Shown here: piece after piece, positions 1 to 6,189 of the stretch
Layout: every line of letters starts with the position of its first letter
Numbering within the stretch: the first letter of the stretch is position 1
IMG/VR virus record: IMGVR_UViG_3300036668_000095
Coordinates: 1 to 28,747 of that record
Strand: one strand, 5' to 3'
Source: a virus
DNA: 28,747 bases
Program-made: the position numbers and the translations under genes
Notes under the pieces: model-generated
Seen by the model: only the letters and a program-made list of their open reading frames with translations
Database searches by the model: none
Told to the model about the DNA's origin: nothing

Positions 1-300
1 CTAATATGGCTAGTATGTTCCTAAGCGCAACATCATTTAACCAAGACATCGGAGCTTGGAACACAGGTGAAGTTACTAATATGGCTAGTATGTTCCAAAG
101 TGCGACAGCATTTAACCAAGACATCGGTGCTTGGAATACAAGTGAAGTTACTAATATGGCTAGTATGTTCCAAAGTGCGACAGCATTTAACCAAGACATC
201 GGTGCTTGGAATACAAGTGCAGTTACTAATATGTCTGCAATGTTCCGCAATGCATCAGCGTTTAACCAAGACTTATCGGGCATGGTAACGGGTCTAACAG
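1..300 (+). repeat. 75-bp tandem repeats encoding DUF285 units
   Basis: Four consecutive 75-bp units occupy 1-75, 76-150, 151-225 and 226-300. Units two and three differ at a single base (GAA versus GCA in the final codons), unit one differs at several mostly silent bases, and unit four is strongly diverged. The near-identity points to recent expansion by slippage or recombination. More copies may lie to the left of the window. Confidence 0.9.
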
Positions 301-404
301 CACAGCCAGCATTATTCTCCTCGGGCGCAAACGCTACTTTCGCTGACAATGCCAATGCGCTGAAGCCATACTTGGCGGGTGGCGTAACTCAAATCAACAC
401 ATAA
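1..404 (+). CDS. BspA/DUF285-repeat surface or fibre protein (C-terminal part)
   Basis: The reading frame is open from the first complete codon at base 3, so the start lies outside the window. It encodes tandem 25-residue units with the signature NMxxMFxxAxxFNQDIxxW. This is the DUF285/BspA-type leucine-rich-like repeat found in bacterial surface proteins and in some phage adhesion proteins. The last unit degenerates, followed by about 35 non-repeat residues. Its position just upstream of the lysis cassette is where many siphophages keep tail fibre genes, so a host-binding role is likely but inferred. The first three units are nearly identical in DNA. Confidence 0.75.
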   Translation, partial: NMASMFLSATSFNQDIGAWNTGEVTNMASMFQSATAFNQDIGAWNTSEVTNMASMFQSATAFNQDIGAWNTSAVTNMSAMFRNASAFNQDLSGMVTGLTAQPALFSSGANATFADNANALKPYLAGGVTQINT

Positions 405-414
405 GGAAAACAAA

Positions 415-732
415 ATGATTGACTTATACCTAAAATTTGTTGACGAAGAGCAAGCGCAAGAGGTGCTCTACACTAAAGTAGTAGACGAGTGGAGCGAAGA
501 CCCTGAGGTTGAACCTATCCCTTTGCGGTGGCATTATGTGCCGAATTATGCGAACATTGATACAATTGGTGTGATCTACGAGCCACAGCCTGACCCTTTA
601 CCAGAGCCACCACCAGAGCCTGTTCCGTATGATGGTTGGTTTGTTAATGTGCGGGTAGTTAGCGAAGACCCAGAGCCTCTGTTACCGTTTAGTATCGACC
701 CACAGCCATACCCAATTAGAATTTGGGCTTAA
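415..732 (+). CDS. Small proline-rich protein next to the fibre gene
   Basis: This 105-residue protein has no family that I recognise. The N-terminal half is acidic and charged. A proline/glutamate-rich linker (residues about 58-77) leads to a C-terminal segment ending in RIWA. It starts 10 bases after the repeat protein, with AAGGAAA as ribosome binding site, so the two are probably co-transcribed. Small genes between fibre and lysis genes are often fibre chaperones or attachment proteins; nothing here demonstrates that. Confidence 0.6.
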   Translation: MIDLYLKFVDEEQAQEVLYTKVVDEWSEDPEVEPIPLRWHYVPNYANIDTIGVIYEPQPDPLPEPPPEPVPYDGWFVNVRVVSEDPEPLLPFSIDPQPYPIRIWA

Positions 733-745
733 CAAGGTAGCTATA

Positions 746-997
746 ATGTCGCAAGAAATCTACAACATAGTTCTCGGTCTAGCAGGTACACTTGGCGGTT
801 GGTGGCTAAAAGTGATGTGGGAATCGCTAAAAGAATTGCAAGCTGCTGACAAAGATTTAGTCGAAAAAGTCAGCCGTATTGAAATTTTAGTTGCAGGCAA
901 TTATGTCAAGCGCGAAGAATTTGACCGAGTAGTCGAACGTCTTTTTGTCAAACTAGATAATATCGAGATTAAAATTGACGCTAAGGCTGACAAATGA
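746..997 (+). CDS. Small membrane protein with coiled-coil tail (lysis cassette)
   Basis: The 83-residue protein has one N-terminal hydrophobic helix (about residues 6-24, with a GGWW patch) followed by a highly charged amphipathic helix to the C terminus. This resembles the small one-TM proteins that precede holins in many proteobacterial phages, similar in layout to haemolysin XhlA-type lysis accessories. Its stop overlaps the start of the holin-like gene (ATGA). A role as holin partner or anti-holin is inferred from position. Confidence 0.6.
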   Translation: MSQEIYNIVLGLAGTLGGWWLKVMWESLKELQAADKDLVEKVSRIEILVAGNYVKREEFDRVVERLFVKLDNIEIKIDAKADK

Positions 998-1200
998 AAC
1001 TTGATGCGCAATGGTCGATGATTCTCAAGCGTGCTTGGTCTGTTAGATTTATTGCGCTAGCTGGGTTGCTAAGTGCAACCGAAGTTGTCCTACCGATGTT
1101 TGAACACGATATACCTAGAAACGTTTTTGCCGTTTTATCTTTAATATTTATAGCGAGCGCATTCATTGCTCGGGTAATTGTGCAAAAAGATTTGCTATGA
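994..1200 (+). CDS. Holin-like protein, two transmembrane helices (DUF7940 type)
   Basis: A 68-residue protein with a short charged N terminus, hydrophobic segments at about 17-33 and 45-63, and a charged C-terminal tail. Size, layout and sequence style fit the small holin-like family found directly upstream of endolysins in proteobacterial phages. It overlaps its upstream and downstream neighbours by ATGA junctions, indicating translational coupling of the lysis genes. It would permeabilise or depolarise the inner membrane to trigger release of the SAR endolysin. Confidence 0.7.
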   Translation: MKLDAQWSMILKRAWSVRFIALAGLLSATEVVLPMFEHDIPRNVFAVLSLIFIASAFIARVIVQKDLL

Positions 1201-1652
1201 AACGATCAAGCATTGCAGCTTTGTCTCTTAGTGCCGCAGCACTGGTTGGATTAGCTGTGCATGAGGGCTATCGTGAGCAGGCTTATGTTCCAGTGCAGGG
1301 TGATGTATTAACAATAGGTTTTGGTACGACAGAGGGCGTTAAATTAGGCGACAAAACAGACCCAGTAACATCTTTGCAAAGAAAGTTAAAAGATATTGAA
1401 AAGTTTGAAAACGAAATTAGGTCGTGTGTAAAAGTTCCGCTTAAACAAAACGAATTTGATGCATATTTATCATTAAGTTACAACATTGGATCAAGCGCAT
1501 TTTGTCGTAGCACATTAGTTAAAAAACTTAACGCGGGCAATTATGAGGGTGCGTGTTTAGAAATATTGCGCTGGGATAAATTTAAAGGCCAAGCATTAGC
1601 AGGCTTAACCACTCGTCGTAAAGATGAATATAACAAATGCAAAGGTGATTAA
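1197..1652 (+). CDS. SAR-type endolysin, GH24 lysozyme
   Basis: This 151-residue muramidase has an N-terminal weakly hydrophobic Ala/Ser/Leu-rich segment (residues about 5-21), typical of a signal-anchor-release domain. The GH24 active-site region follows directly: catalytic Glu at 23 (HEGYREQAY) and Thr at 39 before IGFG. Asp36 lies closer to the Thr than the Asp of T4 lysozyme does. The C-terminal lobe contains YNIGSSAFCRSTL and ends in a lysine-rich tail; four cysteines could form disulfides in the periplasm. It would cleave the glycan backbone of peptidoglycan after membrane depolarisation. Confidence 0.9.
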   Translation: MKRSSIAALSLSAAALVGLAVHEGYREQAYVPVQGDVLTIGFGTTEGVKLGDKTDPVTSLQRKLKDIEKFENEIRSCVKVPLKQNEFDAYLSLSYNIGSSAFCRSTLVKKLNAGNYEGACLEILRWDKFKGQALAGLTTRRKDEYNKCKGD

Positions 1653-1895
1653 ATGTTTTTGTGGCTAAAGTTTAAAGTTTACATTATTGGATTATTTGGC
1701 ATCATTGCAACGATGTTGTCAATTTATTTTGTTGGCAAAAGAAGCGGAGTGCAAAATGAATTCAATCGACAGTCACAAATCGACAACAAGCAGGCGCGTA
1801 AAATCGAAGATGCGGCTGATCGTGCTCGCAATGCTGACGGTGATAATGTTGACGCTATTGAACGGTTGCGCAGCGCAGGCAAACTACGAGACTAG
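1653..1895 (+). CDS. i-spanin (Rz-like inner-membrane subunit)
   Basis: The 80-residue protein starts immediately after the endolysin stop. It has one N-terminal transmembrane helix (about residues 7-27) followed by a charged, helical periplasmic segment rich in Asn, Asp, Arg and Gln, and it ends in GKLRD. This is the Rz i-spanin layout, though shorter than lambda Rz (153 residues). Its 3' part overlaps, in another frame, the lipoprotein gene expected of an o-spanin. Together they would fuse inner and outer membranes after peptidoglycan degradation. Confidence 0.8.
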   Translation: MFLWLKFKVYIIGLFGIIATMLSIYFVGKRSGVQNEFNRQSQIDNKQARKIEDAADRARNADGDNVDAIERLRSAGKLRD

Positions 1896-2016
1896 CAGAG
1901 CAATTTGCCGAGAACTTGCGCGTGACTTGCCGACTTACAGCACAAAAGATACGCCCGAAACTCTCGAATCGGGCGCACGGTTTAATGATGTTTTTAATGC
2001 GGTTTGTCCTAATTGA
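1756..2016 (+). CDS. o-spanin lipoprotein (Rz1-like), overlapping the i-spanin
   Basis: This frame encodes a hydrophobic signal peptide ending in the lipobox LLNGC, a site for lipid attachment and signal peptidase II cleavage, followed by about 48 mature residues. I placed the start at 1756 because GGAG lies 6 bases upstream; ATG at 1810 would give a more typical 20-residue signal peptide but has a poor ribosome site. The gene begins inside the i-spanin gene in the +1 frame, the classical embedded Rz/Rz1 arrangement. Two cysteines besides the lipidated one are present. Confidence 0.8.
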   Translation: MNSIDSHKSTTSRRVKSKMRLIVLAMLTVIMLTLLNGCAAQANYETSRAICRELARDLPTYSTKDTPETLESGARFNDVFNAVCPN

Positions 2017-2088
2017 TGATGGCGACAAGAGTAACAACCCACACGAGAACATTTATAGATATTATTGTGGCTAGAAAGTGTAAGCGAT

Positions 2089-2403
2089 TCAATGATTTTT
2101 TTCCTTTAGTTTTGCTTCTATCATAGACATTTGTTTAATAATTGTTGCGGATGAGTTGTATATCTTAAAAAATTCTTCTTTAGTTAGCCCGACCCATTCA
2201 CGCTTTGGTGGTGCTGTGTATAGATCAACGCCCCCTTTAGGGTAAGACCCTTTTGGGTAAACTAAAATGTGACTACGGTCATCTGAAATAAATCCCTGCA
2301 AATCATTGCTTTCAACAGGTTGGTAGCTGTTTTGGTTGTGGCCGTCTTTGCACAGCGCTTGCAACGGCTCGTATGATTGGCAGGATCGGCAGGCTGCGTT
2401 CAT
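2089..2403 (-). CDS. Hypothetical protein with TAPPKREWVGLT motif
   Basis: A 104-residue protein. Its N terminus carries cysteines (CRSC, then a third Cys near residue 18) that could bind metal. The middle contains the DLYTAPPKREWVGLT string that recurs at the ends of many unrelated small phage early proteins, followed by a helical tail. It is the last gene of the leftward operon and overlaps its upstream neighbour by ATGA. The function is unknown. Confidence 0.6.
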   Translation of the reverse strand: MNAACRSCQSYEPLQALCKDGHNQNSYQPVESNDLQGFISDDRSHILVYPKGSYPKGGVDLYTAPPKREWVGLTKEEFFKIYNSSATIIKQMSMIEAKLKEKNH

Positions 2404-2822
2404 TTTGCCTCCATTATTGCTTGCTTAATCATGGTTTGTATGGCTGTGTTCTGTTGCGTAGCACCATCTCTTGTAAAATGGGCTTTTCCTAATCTGACGC
2501 TTCTATAATCGTAATCATCACCAGCCCATTCCTTCCCGATAACATCTTCTCGTTGCCTAAATTCCAGTATCCAATACATTTGGCCGACATTCATCACAGT
2601 CGCATCAACAAGAGGCATTGGAAACTTTATACCCGCCAGATCGCACATTTTGATGGGTGGGCTAGTCGGCTCATCACCCACTACATATACCAAATTTGGA
2701 TAATCAAAAAGTCTGTTAGCTTTGGTGCTAATCCATTTACATTGATTAGTTTCCCAGTGCCATACCTGCAACGACATATCATCTAATAGTTGCTTGATTA
2801 GTTCTGCTTGTGGGTGCTTCAT
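2400..2822 (-). CDS. Hypothetical early protein
   Basis: This 140-residue soluble protein is unrecognised. It starts MKHPQAELIKQLLDD, contains Trp-rich stretches (VWHWET, YWILEF) and ends in a helical segment. It has a good ribosome site (AAGGA) and ATGA overlaps on both sides, so it is a real member of the leftward operon. Phage proteins beginning with this kind of helix followed by WxW are often small operon accessory proteins of unknown role. Confidence 0.6.
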   Translation of the reverse strand: MKHPQAELIKQLLDDMSLQVWHWETNQCKWISTKANRLFDYPNLVYVVGDEPTSPPIKMCDLAGIKFPMPLVDATVMNVGQMYWILEFRQREDVIGKEWAGDDYDYRSVRLGKAHFTRDGATQQNTAIQTMIKQAIMEAK

Positions 2823-3031
2823 ATTATTTCCTTACTTTTTGATTGTTTAGGAATGTTGCTCTTGCTTTTATCTATCTTGGCAATTATGTGATTGCTTACA
2901 TCAAAGCCATAATTTTCAATTATTCGTAGCTTGATTTTGTCAATCTGCATGTGTTCAGAATCCGTGCCCTGATACTTATAAAGCAAATAATTAAGGAACT
3001 CCATATCGCTTTTTAGCTTAATGCGGGTCAT
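2819..3031 (-). CDS. Hypothetical small basic protein
   Basis: A 70-residue lysine-rich protein, mostly predicted helix, with a basic Ser/Lys tail (KSKSNIPKQSKSKEII). It starts 1 base after the stop of a 17-codon reading frame (TAAGATG) and ends in an ATGA overlap with the next gene. No family is recognised; it might bind nucleic acid because of its charge, but nothing more can be said. Confidence 0.55.
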   Translation of the reverse strand: MTRIKLKSDMEFLNYLLYKYQGTDSEHMQIDKIKLRIIENYGFDVSNHIIAKIDKSKSNIPKQSKSKEII

Positions 3032-3032
3032 C

Positions 3033-3086
3033 TTATTCCTGTATATGGTTTAAATACCGCAGATTAACGACACGTTGTTGCTTCAT
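3033..3086 (-). pseudogene. 17-codon frame, duplicated tail of the 3282-3707 gene
   Basis: This frame encodes MKQQRVVNLRYLNHIQE. It closely matches the C-terminal peptide MNQQRVANLRYLEHIKG of the protein encoded at 3282-3707, and the DNA around it (to about 3031 and past 3086) is also similar. It is preceded by AAGGAG and an ATGA overlap, so it could be translated. It is most simply a remnant of a duplicated gene end, though a retained leader peptide is possible. Confidence 0.5.
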
Positions 3087-3127
3087 GTGTTTTTCTCCTT
3101 AAGTTTGGCTTCAATCGCATCGTTCAT
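3083..3127 (-). CDS. 14-codon mini-ORF in an overlap chain
   Basis: The frame encodes MNDAIEAKLKEKNT. Its start overlaps the stop of the 53-residue membrane protein (ATGA), and its stop overlaps the start of the next 17-codon frame (ATGA). The last residues are dictated by the downstream AAGGAG ribosome site. The DNA resembles the 3' end of the gene at 2089-2403, which ends IEAKLKEKNH. It may be a coupling peptide or gene debris rather than a functional product. Confidence 0.35.
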   Translation of the reverse strand: MNDAIEAKLKEKNT

Positions 3128-3285
3128 AGTGAATCCTTTGCACAAAAATATAAGATAACCGAAAGCACTAAAACAGCACCAGTGATTGCGCCCATGTCTC
3201 CAAACAATCTGTACCCGATGTAAGTCGTTGCTAACATAGCAATTGGTATAGACGCTATTCCTAGCGCAAATTTATTGATTTTCAT
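3124..3285 (-). CDS. Small two-helix membrane protein
   Basis: A 53-residue protein starting MKINKFALGIASIP. It has two hydrophobic segments, about residues 6-26 and 32-48, joined by a short turn containing YRLFGD. The start overlaps the stop of the upstream gene (ATGA) and its stop overlaps the next mini-ORF, so it is embedded in the operon. Small membrane proteins of this kind in early operons can act in superinfection exclusion or host takeover; this is inference from layout only. Confidence 0.6.
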   Translation of the reverse strand: MKINKFALGIASIPIAMLATTYIGYRLFGDMGAITGAVLVLSVILYFCAKDSL

Positions 3286-3707
3286 CTTATTCCTTTTATA
3301 TGTTCCAAATATCGCAGATTAGCGACACGTTGCTGATTCATGTTTCTCACGGGTACAAGTGCACGATTAATTGCATCGTAACGCGCACCGATTTCTCTAC
3401 TCACAATTTCTGCATCGCTCAGCTTACGAGCTTCAAGTCTGCAAGAAATCGGAAATTCTGCGTCAATTTCGTCTCCGATACTAAACGCAGCCAAAGATCG
3501 GGTGCATTTAGATTTTTTCCAACTTGAAACGTAAATAATGTGGTGTTTTCGCAAAGCAGCAACGGCAACATTAATCGCTCGAGCAAGTAAATCGGGCAAA
3601 AGCTCGCCTATTGCTTCGCGTGTTAAATTTTTATTTTTCTGCAACAATATTAGAATCTGCGATGCAGCAGAATCTTTTTTATCGTAGTAATACTCAACAT
3701 CTCTCAT
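3282..3707 (-). CDS. Putative winged-helix DNA-binding protein
   Basis: This 141-residue protein starts MRDVEYYYDKKD. I chose this start, not the ATG 30 bases upstream, because it forms an ATGA overlap with the preceding 50-residue gene and follows a G-rich ribosome site. Residues about 15-65 look like a winged helix: helix SQILILLQKN, helix TREAIGELLP, a recognition-like helix and a strand IIYVSSW. The C-terminal peptide QQRVANLRYLEHI is duplicated downstream. It could be an early regulator; the target is unknown. Confidence 0.6.
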   Translation of the reverse strand: MRDVEYYYDKKDSAASQILILLQKNKNLTREAIGELLPDLLARAINVAVAALRKHHIIYVSSWKKSKCTRSLAAFSIGDEIDAEFPISCRLEARKLSDAEIVSREIGARYDAINRALVPVRNMNQQRVANLRYLEHIKGIR

Positions 3708-3856
3708 AATGCCCCCAAAGATTTGTAATAAGCCCATTTGTCCTGGTACTCAGGCAACTCACTAGGTGGCACAAAGCCAAGCCGTTTAAAAGTTGACAAC
3801 ACGTCGGTTGCTGCTGCTGGAACGTATGCTTTATGATCTTGCGGGTAATTTAACAT
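3704..3856 (-). CDS. Small conserved-type protein with VPPSELPEYQ motif
   Basis: A 50-residue frame beginning MLNYPQDHKAYVP and ending in an ATGA overlap with the winged-helix gene. It follows a strong ribosome site (AAGGAGAAA, 7 bases before ATG). The motif GFVPPSELPEYQDKWAYY is like short segments shared by various phage early proteins. Its function is unknown. The strong ribosome site and the overlap support it as a real gene. Confidence 0.6.
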   Translation of the reverse strand: MLNYPQDHKAYVPAAATDVLSTFKRLGFVPPSELPEYQDKWAYYKSLGAL

Positions 3857-3874
3857 TTGGTTTCTCCTTGGGTT

Positions 3875-4063
3875 TTATTTCAATTTGTATCTATCACGAC
3901 ACGGCGCACAAGCACCATCTATCAACCGACCTGACCATTCACCACACAAATCGCAATCACCCTCCACGCCAGGGTCAAGTTTTGCCACATCGCTGATTTG
4001 CTTAACTTTAGAGTCAATGGCAAGTTGAGTTCTGTCATTGGTTATGTCTATTTCGTCGGCCAT
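3875..4063 (-). CDS. TraR/DksA-like C4 zinc-finger protein
   Basis: A 62-residue protein opening with MADEIDITNDRTQ, an acidic N-terminal helix typical of phage TraR-like proteins. It is followed by a four-cysteine zinc site (C37, C40, C52, C55) and a basic tail. TraR family members insert their acidic N-terminal helix into the RNA polymerase secondary channel and change promoter choice without ppGpp. The zinc loop here is shorter (11 residues between cysteine pairs) than in DksA/TraR, so a divergent or merely related zinc-ribbon protein is possible. It overlaps the alpha-CTD-like gene upstream by 16 bases. Confidence 0.65.
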   Translation of the reverse strand: MADEIDITNDRTQLAIDSKVKQISDVAKLDPGVEGDCDLCGEWSGRLIDGACAPCRDRYKLK

Positions 4064-4494
4064 GTATTTTTTTCCTTTAGAATTAACGCAACCAAACGTA
4101 ACAATTCACGTCTTGTTTTATTTTCTGTTAATTTAAGTATTGCATCTTCTTGATGTGGCAAAAGTTTTTGCCAATTTCTGTTTAACTTATCATTGTTATT
4201 AGATTCATCAATTATCATAGCTTTTGCCAAATAAGCATCAACCATGTGTTCTCTTTTCCATGGGGGCGTAACATTTACTTTACAATCAGAATCAGCAAAC
4301 GATAAATTATTTTCATAAAGTTTGTTTTCAATGTGGTTGAAAGTGTTTCTTCCAAGCTCTGGAATTTTCATTACTTGATTTTTTGTTAATTTTGTAAGTT
4401 CTAATATTGTGTATATGTTGTCGTTTTTTAAACTATTTATTGCTCTGTTTGTAAGCATTAAATTGTCAATTGGTAATGATAAATCAATGTTCAT
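4048..4494 (-). CDS. RNA polymerase alpha C-terminal domain-like protein
   Basis: Residues 5-64 of this 148-residue protein match the alpha-CTD of bacterial RpoA. The segment LPIDNLMLTNRAINSLKNDN aligns with the domain's first helices, and IPELGRNTFNHIENKL with its helix-hairpin-helix. Residues equivalent to the E. coli DNA contacts R265, N268, K271 and G296 are present as R17, N20, K23 and G48. The remainder is a charged domain of unknown type. The domain could bind UP elements or touch host regulators. It overlaps the TraR-like gene downstream and its upstream neighbour by 11 bases. Confidence 0.75.
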   Translation of the reverse strand: MNIDLSLPIDNLMLTNRAINSLKNDNIYTILELTKLTKNQVMKIPELGRNTFNHIENKLYENNLSFADSDCKVNVTPPWKREHMVDAYLAKAMIIDESNNNDKLNRNWQKLLPHQEDAILKLTENKTRRELLRLVALILKEKNTWPTK

Positions 4495-4789
4495 TTGTTT
4501 TCCTCAATAAATATTTAATTTCAACCGTTTTGGTGGCTTCACGCAATTTGCTTGGGTTAGTTTTTTTAAACACTTCTAGCGCAACCGCAACAAATGTTTC
4601 TATCTCTGCTCGTTCATCGTCACCCCAACCAATTAAGGTAGCAACGCACGCTTTTAATCGCTCGTCTTTCAATTTTGCAACCGCTTGCACTGTGTACTCT
4701 AGGTCTTCACGACTAAGCGTGTGCCGTTCTTTTAAAAGCCGAATCATGTCTTGCGTGATTGCGGACACGATTGCTTCTGCGGGTTTCAT
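4484..4789 (-). CDS. Hypothetical helical early protein
   Basis: A 101-residue protein starting MKPAEAIVSAITQD. This start forms an ATGA overlap with the 37-codon membrane gene upstream, so I prefer it to an in-frame ATG 57 bases earlier. The sequence is mainly helical and charged (MIRLLKERHTLSREDLEYT, KLKDERLKACVATLIGWGDD). No family is recognised. The 3' end overlaps the alpha-CTD-like gene by 11 bases, so the two products may be made in a fixed ratio. Confidence 0.55.
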   Translation of the reverse strand: MKPAEAIVSAITQDMIRLLKERHTLSREDLEYTVQAVAKLKDERLKACVATLIGWGDDERAEIETFVAVALEVFKKTNPSKLREATKTVEIKYLLRKTNEH

Positions 4790-4899
4790 GCAAAGCAAGC
4801 CAGTATGATCGTCAGGAACGCCATAGAAGCCACGCAGTAAGACCACCTTGGTGTAATGTTAGCCTCGTGCTTTTCTTTGCTGTATTCGCCTGTAATCAT
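4786..4899 (-). CDS. 37-residue single-helix membrane protein
   Basis: The frame encodes a hydrophilic N terminus (MITGEYSKEKHEANITPRW) followed by one hydrophobic helix ending ILACFA. It is joined by ATGA overlaps to both the gene before and the gene after it, which supports translation. The role is unknown; small single-pass proteins in early phage operons are sometimes lysis inhibitors or exclusion factors. Confidence 0.55.
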   Translation of the reverse strand: MITGEYSKEKHEANITPRWSYCVASMAFLTIILACFA

Positions 4900-5297
4900 A
4901 ATTGCACCTGATAATTTGTACGAACCACTTTATACACGATGGCGTCTTGTGCTTCTGTCAATCTTAGTATTTTTTTCCCGCCGTCTTTGTAAACTTTGGT
5001 TGAAACCGCATCAGTTAAAAACCAGCCAGTTGGTTTACGCGTCAAAGTAACGCGCGTACCGTCGCGAGAATATTTGTAAGCATTCGGCACTGATGCGCTA
5101 CTAGTCGCATCAAATATCGCGCCAGAAAAATGCTTTTTTGCGCTGAGTAGCTCTGTCAATCTGCTTTCAGCATCTACCGTCAAATTTTCGATTTGATCAA
5201 AGCGCACATAAGTATGCGCGGTAGAGCGTAAATTGATTTCACGCAAAACTGCTTCGACTTTTTGCGAGTTTGCTTGTGTGATTTTGATTTCTTTCAT
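4896..5297 (-). CDS. Hypothetical protein, first gene of a leftward sub-operon
   Basis: This 133-residue protein starts MKEIKITQANSQKVEAVLRE after the strong ribosome site CGGAGAAAC. It looks like an alpha/beta protein; the segment RVTLTRKPTGWFLTD resembles part of a small nucleic-acid-binding fold, but no family is recognised. It is preceded by a 95-base gap with promoter- and operator-like sequence, so it probably heads a separately transcribed group that includes the alpha-CTD-like and TraR-like genes. Confidence 0.6.
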   Translation of the reverse strand: MKEIKITQANSQKVEAVLREINLRSTAHTYVRFDQIENLTVDAESRLTELLSAKKHFSGAIFDATSSASVPNAYKYSRDGTRVTLTRKPTGWFLTDAVSTKVYKDGGKKILRLTEAQDAIVYKVVRTNYQVQL

Positions 5298-5314
5298 TTT
5301 GTTTCTCCGTTAAT

Positions 5315-5344
5315 GTGTAAACAATATTAACACACTATTTACAC
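5315..5344. promoter_or_regulatory. Operator-like inverted repeat
   Basis: GTGTAAA at 5315-5321 is repeated in perfect inverted orientation as TTTACAC at 5338-5344, separated by 16 bases. It lies just upstream of the gene starting at 5297 and overlaps the shared leftward module at 5335-5360. The spacing would place both half-sites about two helical turns apart, as for a dimeric regulator. No protein partner is identified. Confidence 0.4.
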
Positions 5345-5360
5345 TTATTTATAGGTGTTT
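5335..5360 (-). promoter_or_regulatory. Leftward promoter-like module, copy 1
   Basis: On the minus strand this region reads approximately ACCTATAAATAAGTGTAAA. It contains a good -10-like TATAAA but no convincing -35 hexamer. Nearly the same sequence occurs at 10518-10544, ahead of the other leftward gene that follows a long gap. Both copies sit 40-80 bases before a leftward start codon. This is therefore a candidate phage-specific or activator-dependent promoter. Confidence 0.45.
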
Positions 5361-5392
5361 ACCCTATTTGGTGTTGTAATTACGGTAGCATC

Positions 5393-5599
5393 TTATGTCA
5401 GGTAATACACATAAATTTGCTTCGGCCCACAAACGTATTGCTCTTTGTCAACTTTCTTGCGATTTACTTTGTTTGATTTTACATAGCGCACCAAAGTGCA
5501 TTGAACGGTAGACATCATTAGATTTAAACTTGTCGCAATTTCTTGCGTGTCGCAATTTGGGTGTTCACGAATGTAGTCAATAATTTGTGATGAAATCAT
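5393..5599 (-). CDS. Small winged-helix (MarR-like fold) protein
   Basis: A 68-residue protein, essentially one helix-turn-helix domain. A first helix (SQIIDYIREHPN) is followed by the HTH (DTQEIATSLNLMMSTVQCTLVRYVKSNKV) and a wing (NRKKVDKEQYVCG...YVYY). It is the size of a minimal phage transcription regulator. It has an AAGGA ribosome site and follows the VRR-NUC gene by 9 bases. It lies directly upstream of the promoter-like gap at 5298-5392, which it could regulate. Confidence 0.7.
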   Translation of the reverse strand: MISSQIIDYIREHPNCDTQEIATSLNLMMSTVQCTLVRYVKSNKVNRKKVDKEQYVCGPKQIYVYYLT

Positions 5600-5608
5600 A
5601 ATTTTTCC

Positions 5609-5938
5609 TTAAAGTTTTAAGATTTGTAACATTGCGTCTTGCCAGCCCTTGCCGACAATAACTTTGTGGTCAATTGAGGTGAGGTAAGCAATCCAATCCT
5701 TTTGTGCTGGGCTTAAAACGCCTCCAGTCTGCCGTTTCATCTCAACCCATACATTCCATTCAGGAACATATAAATCAGGAACTCCTGCGGTTGCTCCTGT
5801 TGCCTTTAACCGTGTTGCGGTCACAATATTACGTTTCCCGCCATTAGGAATTGAAAATATTCTTACTCTTGGGTATTCGGTTCTAAACCACCTAATAAAC
5901 ATAGTTTGTTCCCAATCTTCAGTAGGATTAGTATTCAT
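5609..5938 (-). CDS. VRR-NUC domain nuclease
   Basis: The 109-residue protein is a complete single-domain VRR-NUC endonuclease of the PD-(D/E)XK superfamily. Visible signatures are E10-Q11 in the first helix, the PNGG loop at 31-34, G52-V-P-D55-L, E66-x-K68 and Q79 in the closing helix. Phage VRR-NUC proteins act on branched DNA or in recombination and replication. It shares an ATGA overlap with the Ref-like HNH gene and sits in a recombination cluster. Confidence 0.9.
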   Translation of the reverse strand: MNTNPTEDWEQTMFIRWFRTEYPRVRIFSIPNGGKRNIVTATRLKATGATAGVPDLYVPEWNVWVEMKRQTGGVLSPAQKDWIAYLTSIDHKVIVGKGWQDAMLQILKL

Positions 5939-6189
5939 AATATCTGCCCTAAAACTTTGTTAAGCGCATCTAACTCCGTCATCTTCATAACTCGCCACAT
6001 ATTTTTCTGCCCGTGAATGCCATTTAAAGAACCCTGGTGGCAATCTTTGCACAGGGGCAAGCATAAGTATTGTTTGTGTTGCTCAATGTGGTGTGCATCG
6101 CTTGGCGGGGGCGCATCGCACACAGCACACGGTAGTGACTTAATCATGCCAAGGTGTTTGCGTTCTTTTGCGTTCAATTTATTGTTCAT
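5935..6189 (-). CDS. Ref-like HNH nuclease / recombination protein
   Basis: From ATG 6189 this gives 84 residues. A basic N-terminal helix (NAKERKHLGMIKSLP) precedes a zinc-bound HNH core: C21-x2-C24, H33-H34, C47-x2-C50-H51 and H59 in NGIHGQ. The C terminus MTELDALNKVLGQIL is typical of this phage family, related to the P1 Ref RecA-dependent nuclease. Longer starts at 6240 and 6210 fall in a 24-bp repeat and are less likely. It overlaps both neighbours and probably works with the recombinase genes upstream. Confidence 0.75.
   Translation of the reverse strand: MNNKLNAKERKHLGMIKSLPCAVCDAPPPSDAHHIEQHKQYLCLPLCKDCHQGSLNGIHGQKNMWRVMKMTELDALNKVLGQIL

Noticed and set aside
1-300. CRISPR-like array
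   Set aside because: The regular 75-bp repeats have no unique spacers and encode in-frame protein repeats.
2016-2126. 36-codon frame after the o-spanin gene
   Set aside because: It starts in a TGATG overlap, but the product shows no recognisable features and runs into the opposite-strand gene. The convergent gap at 2017-2088 shows no clear terminator either.
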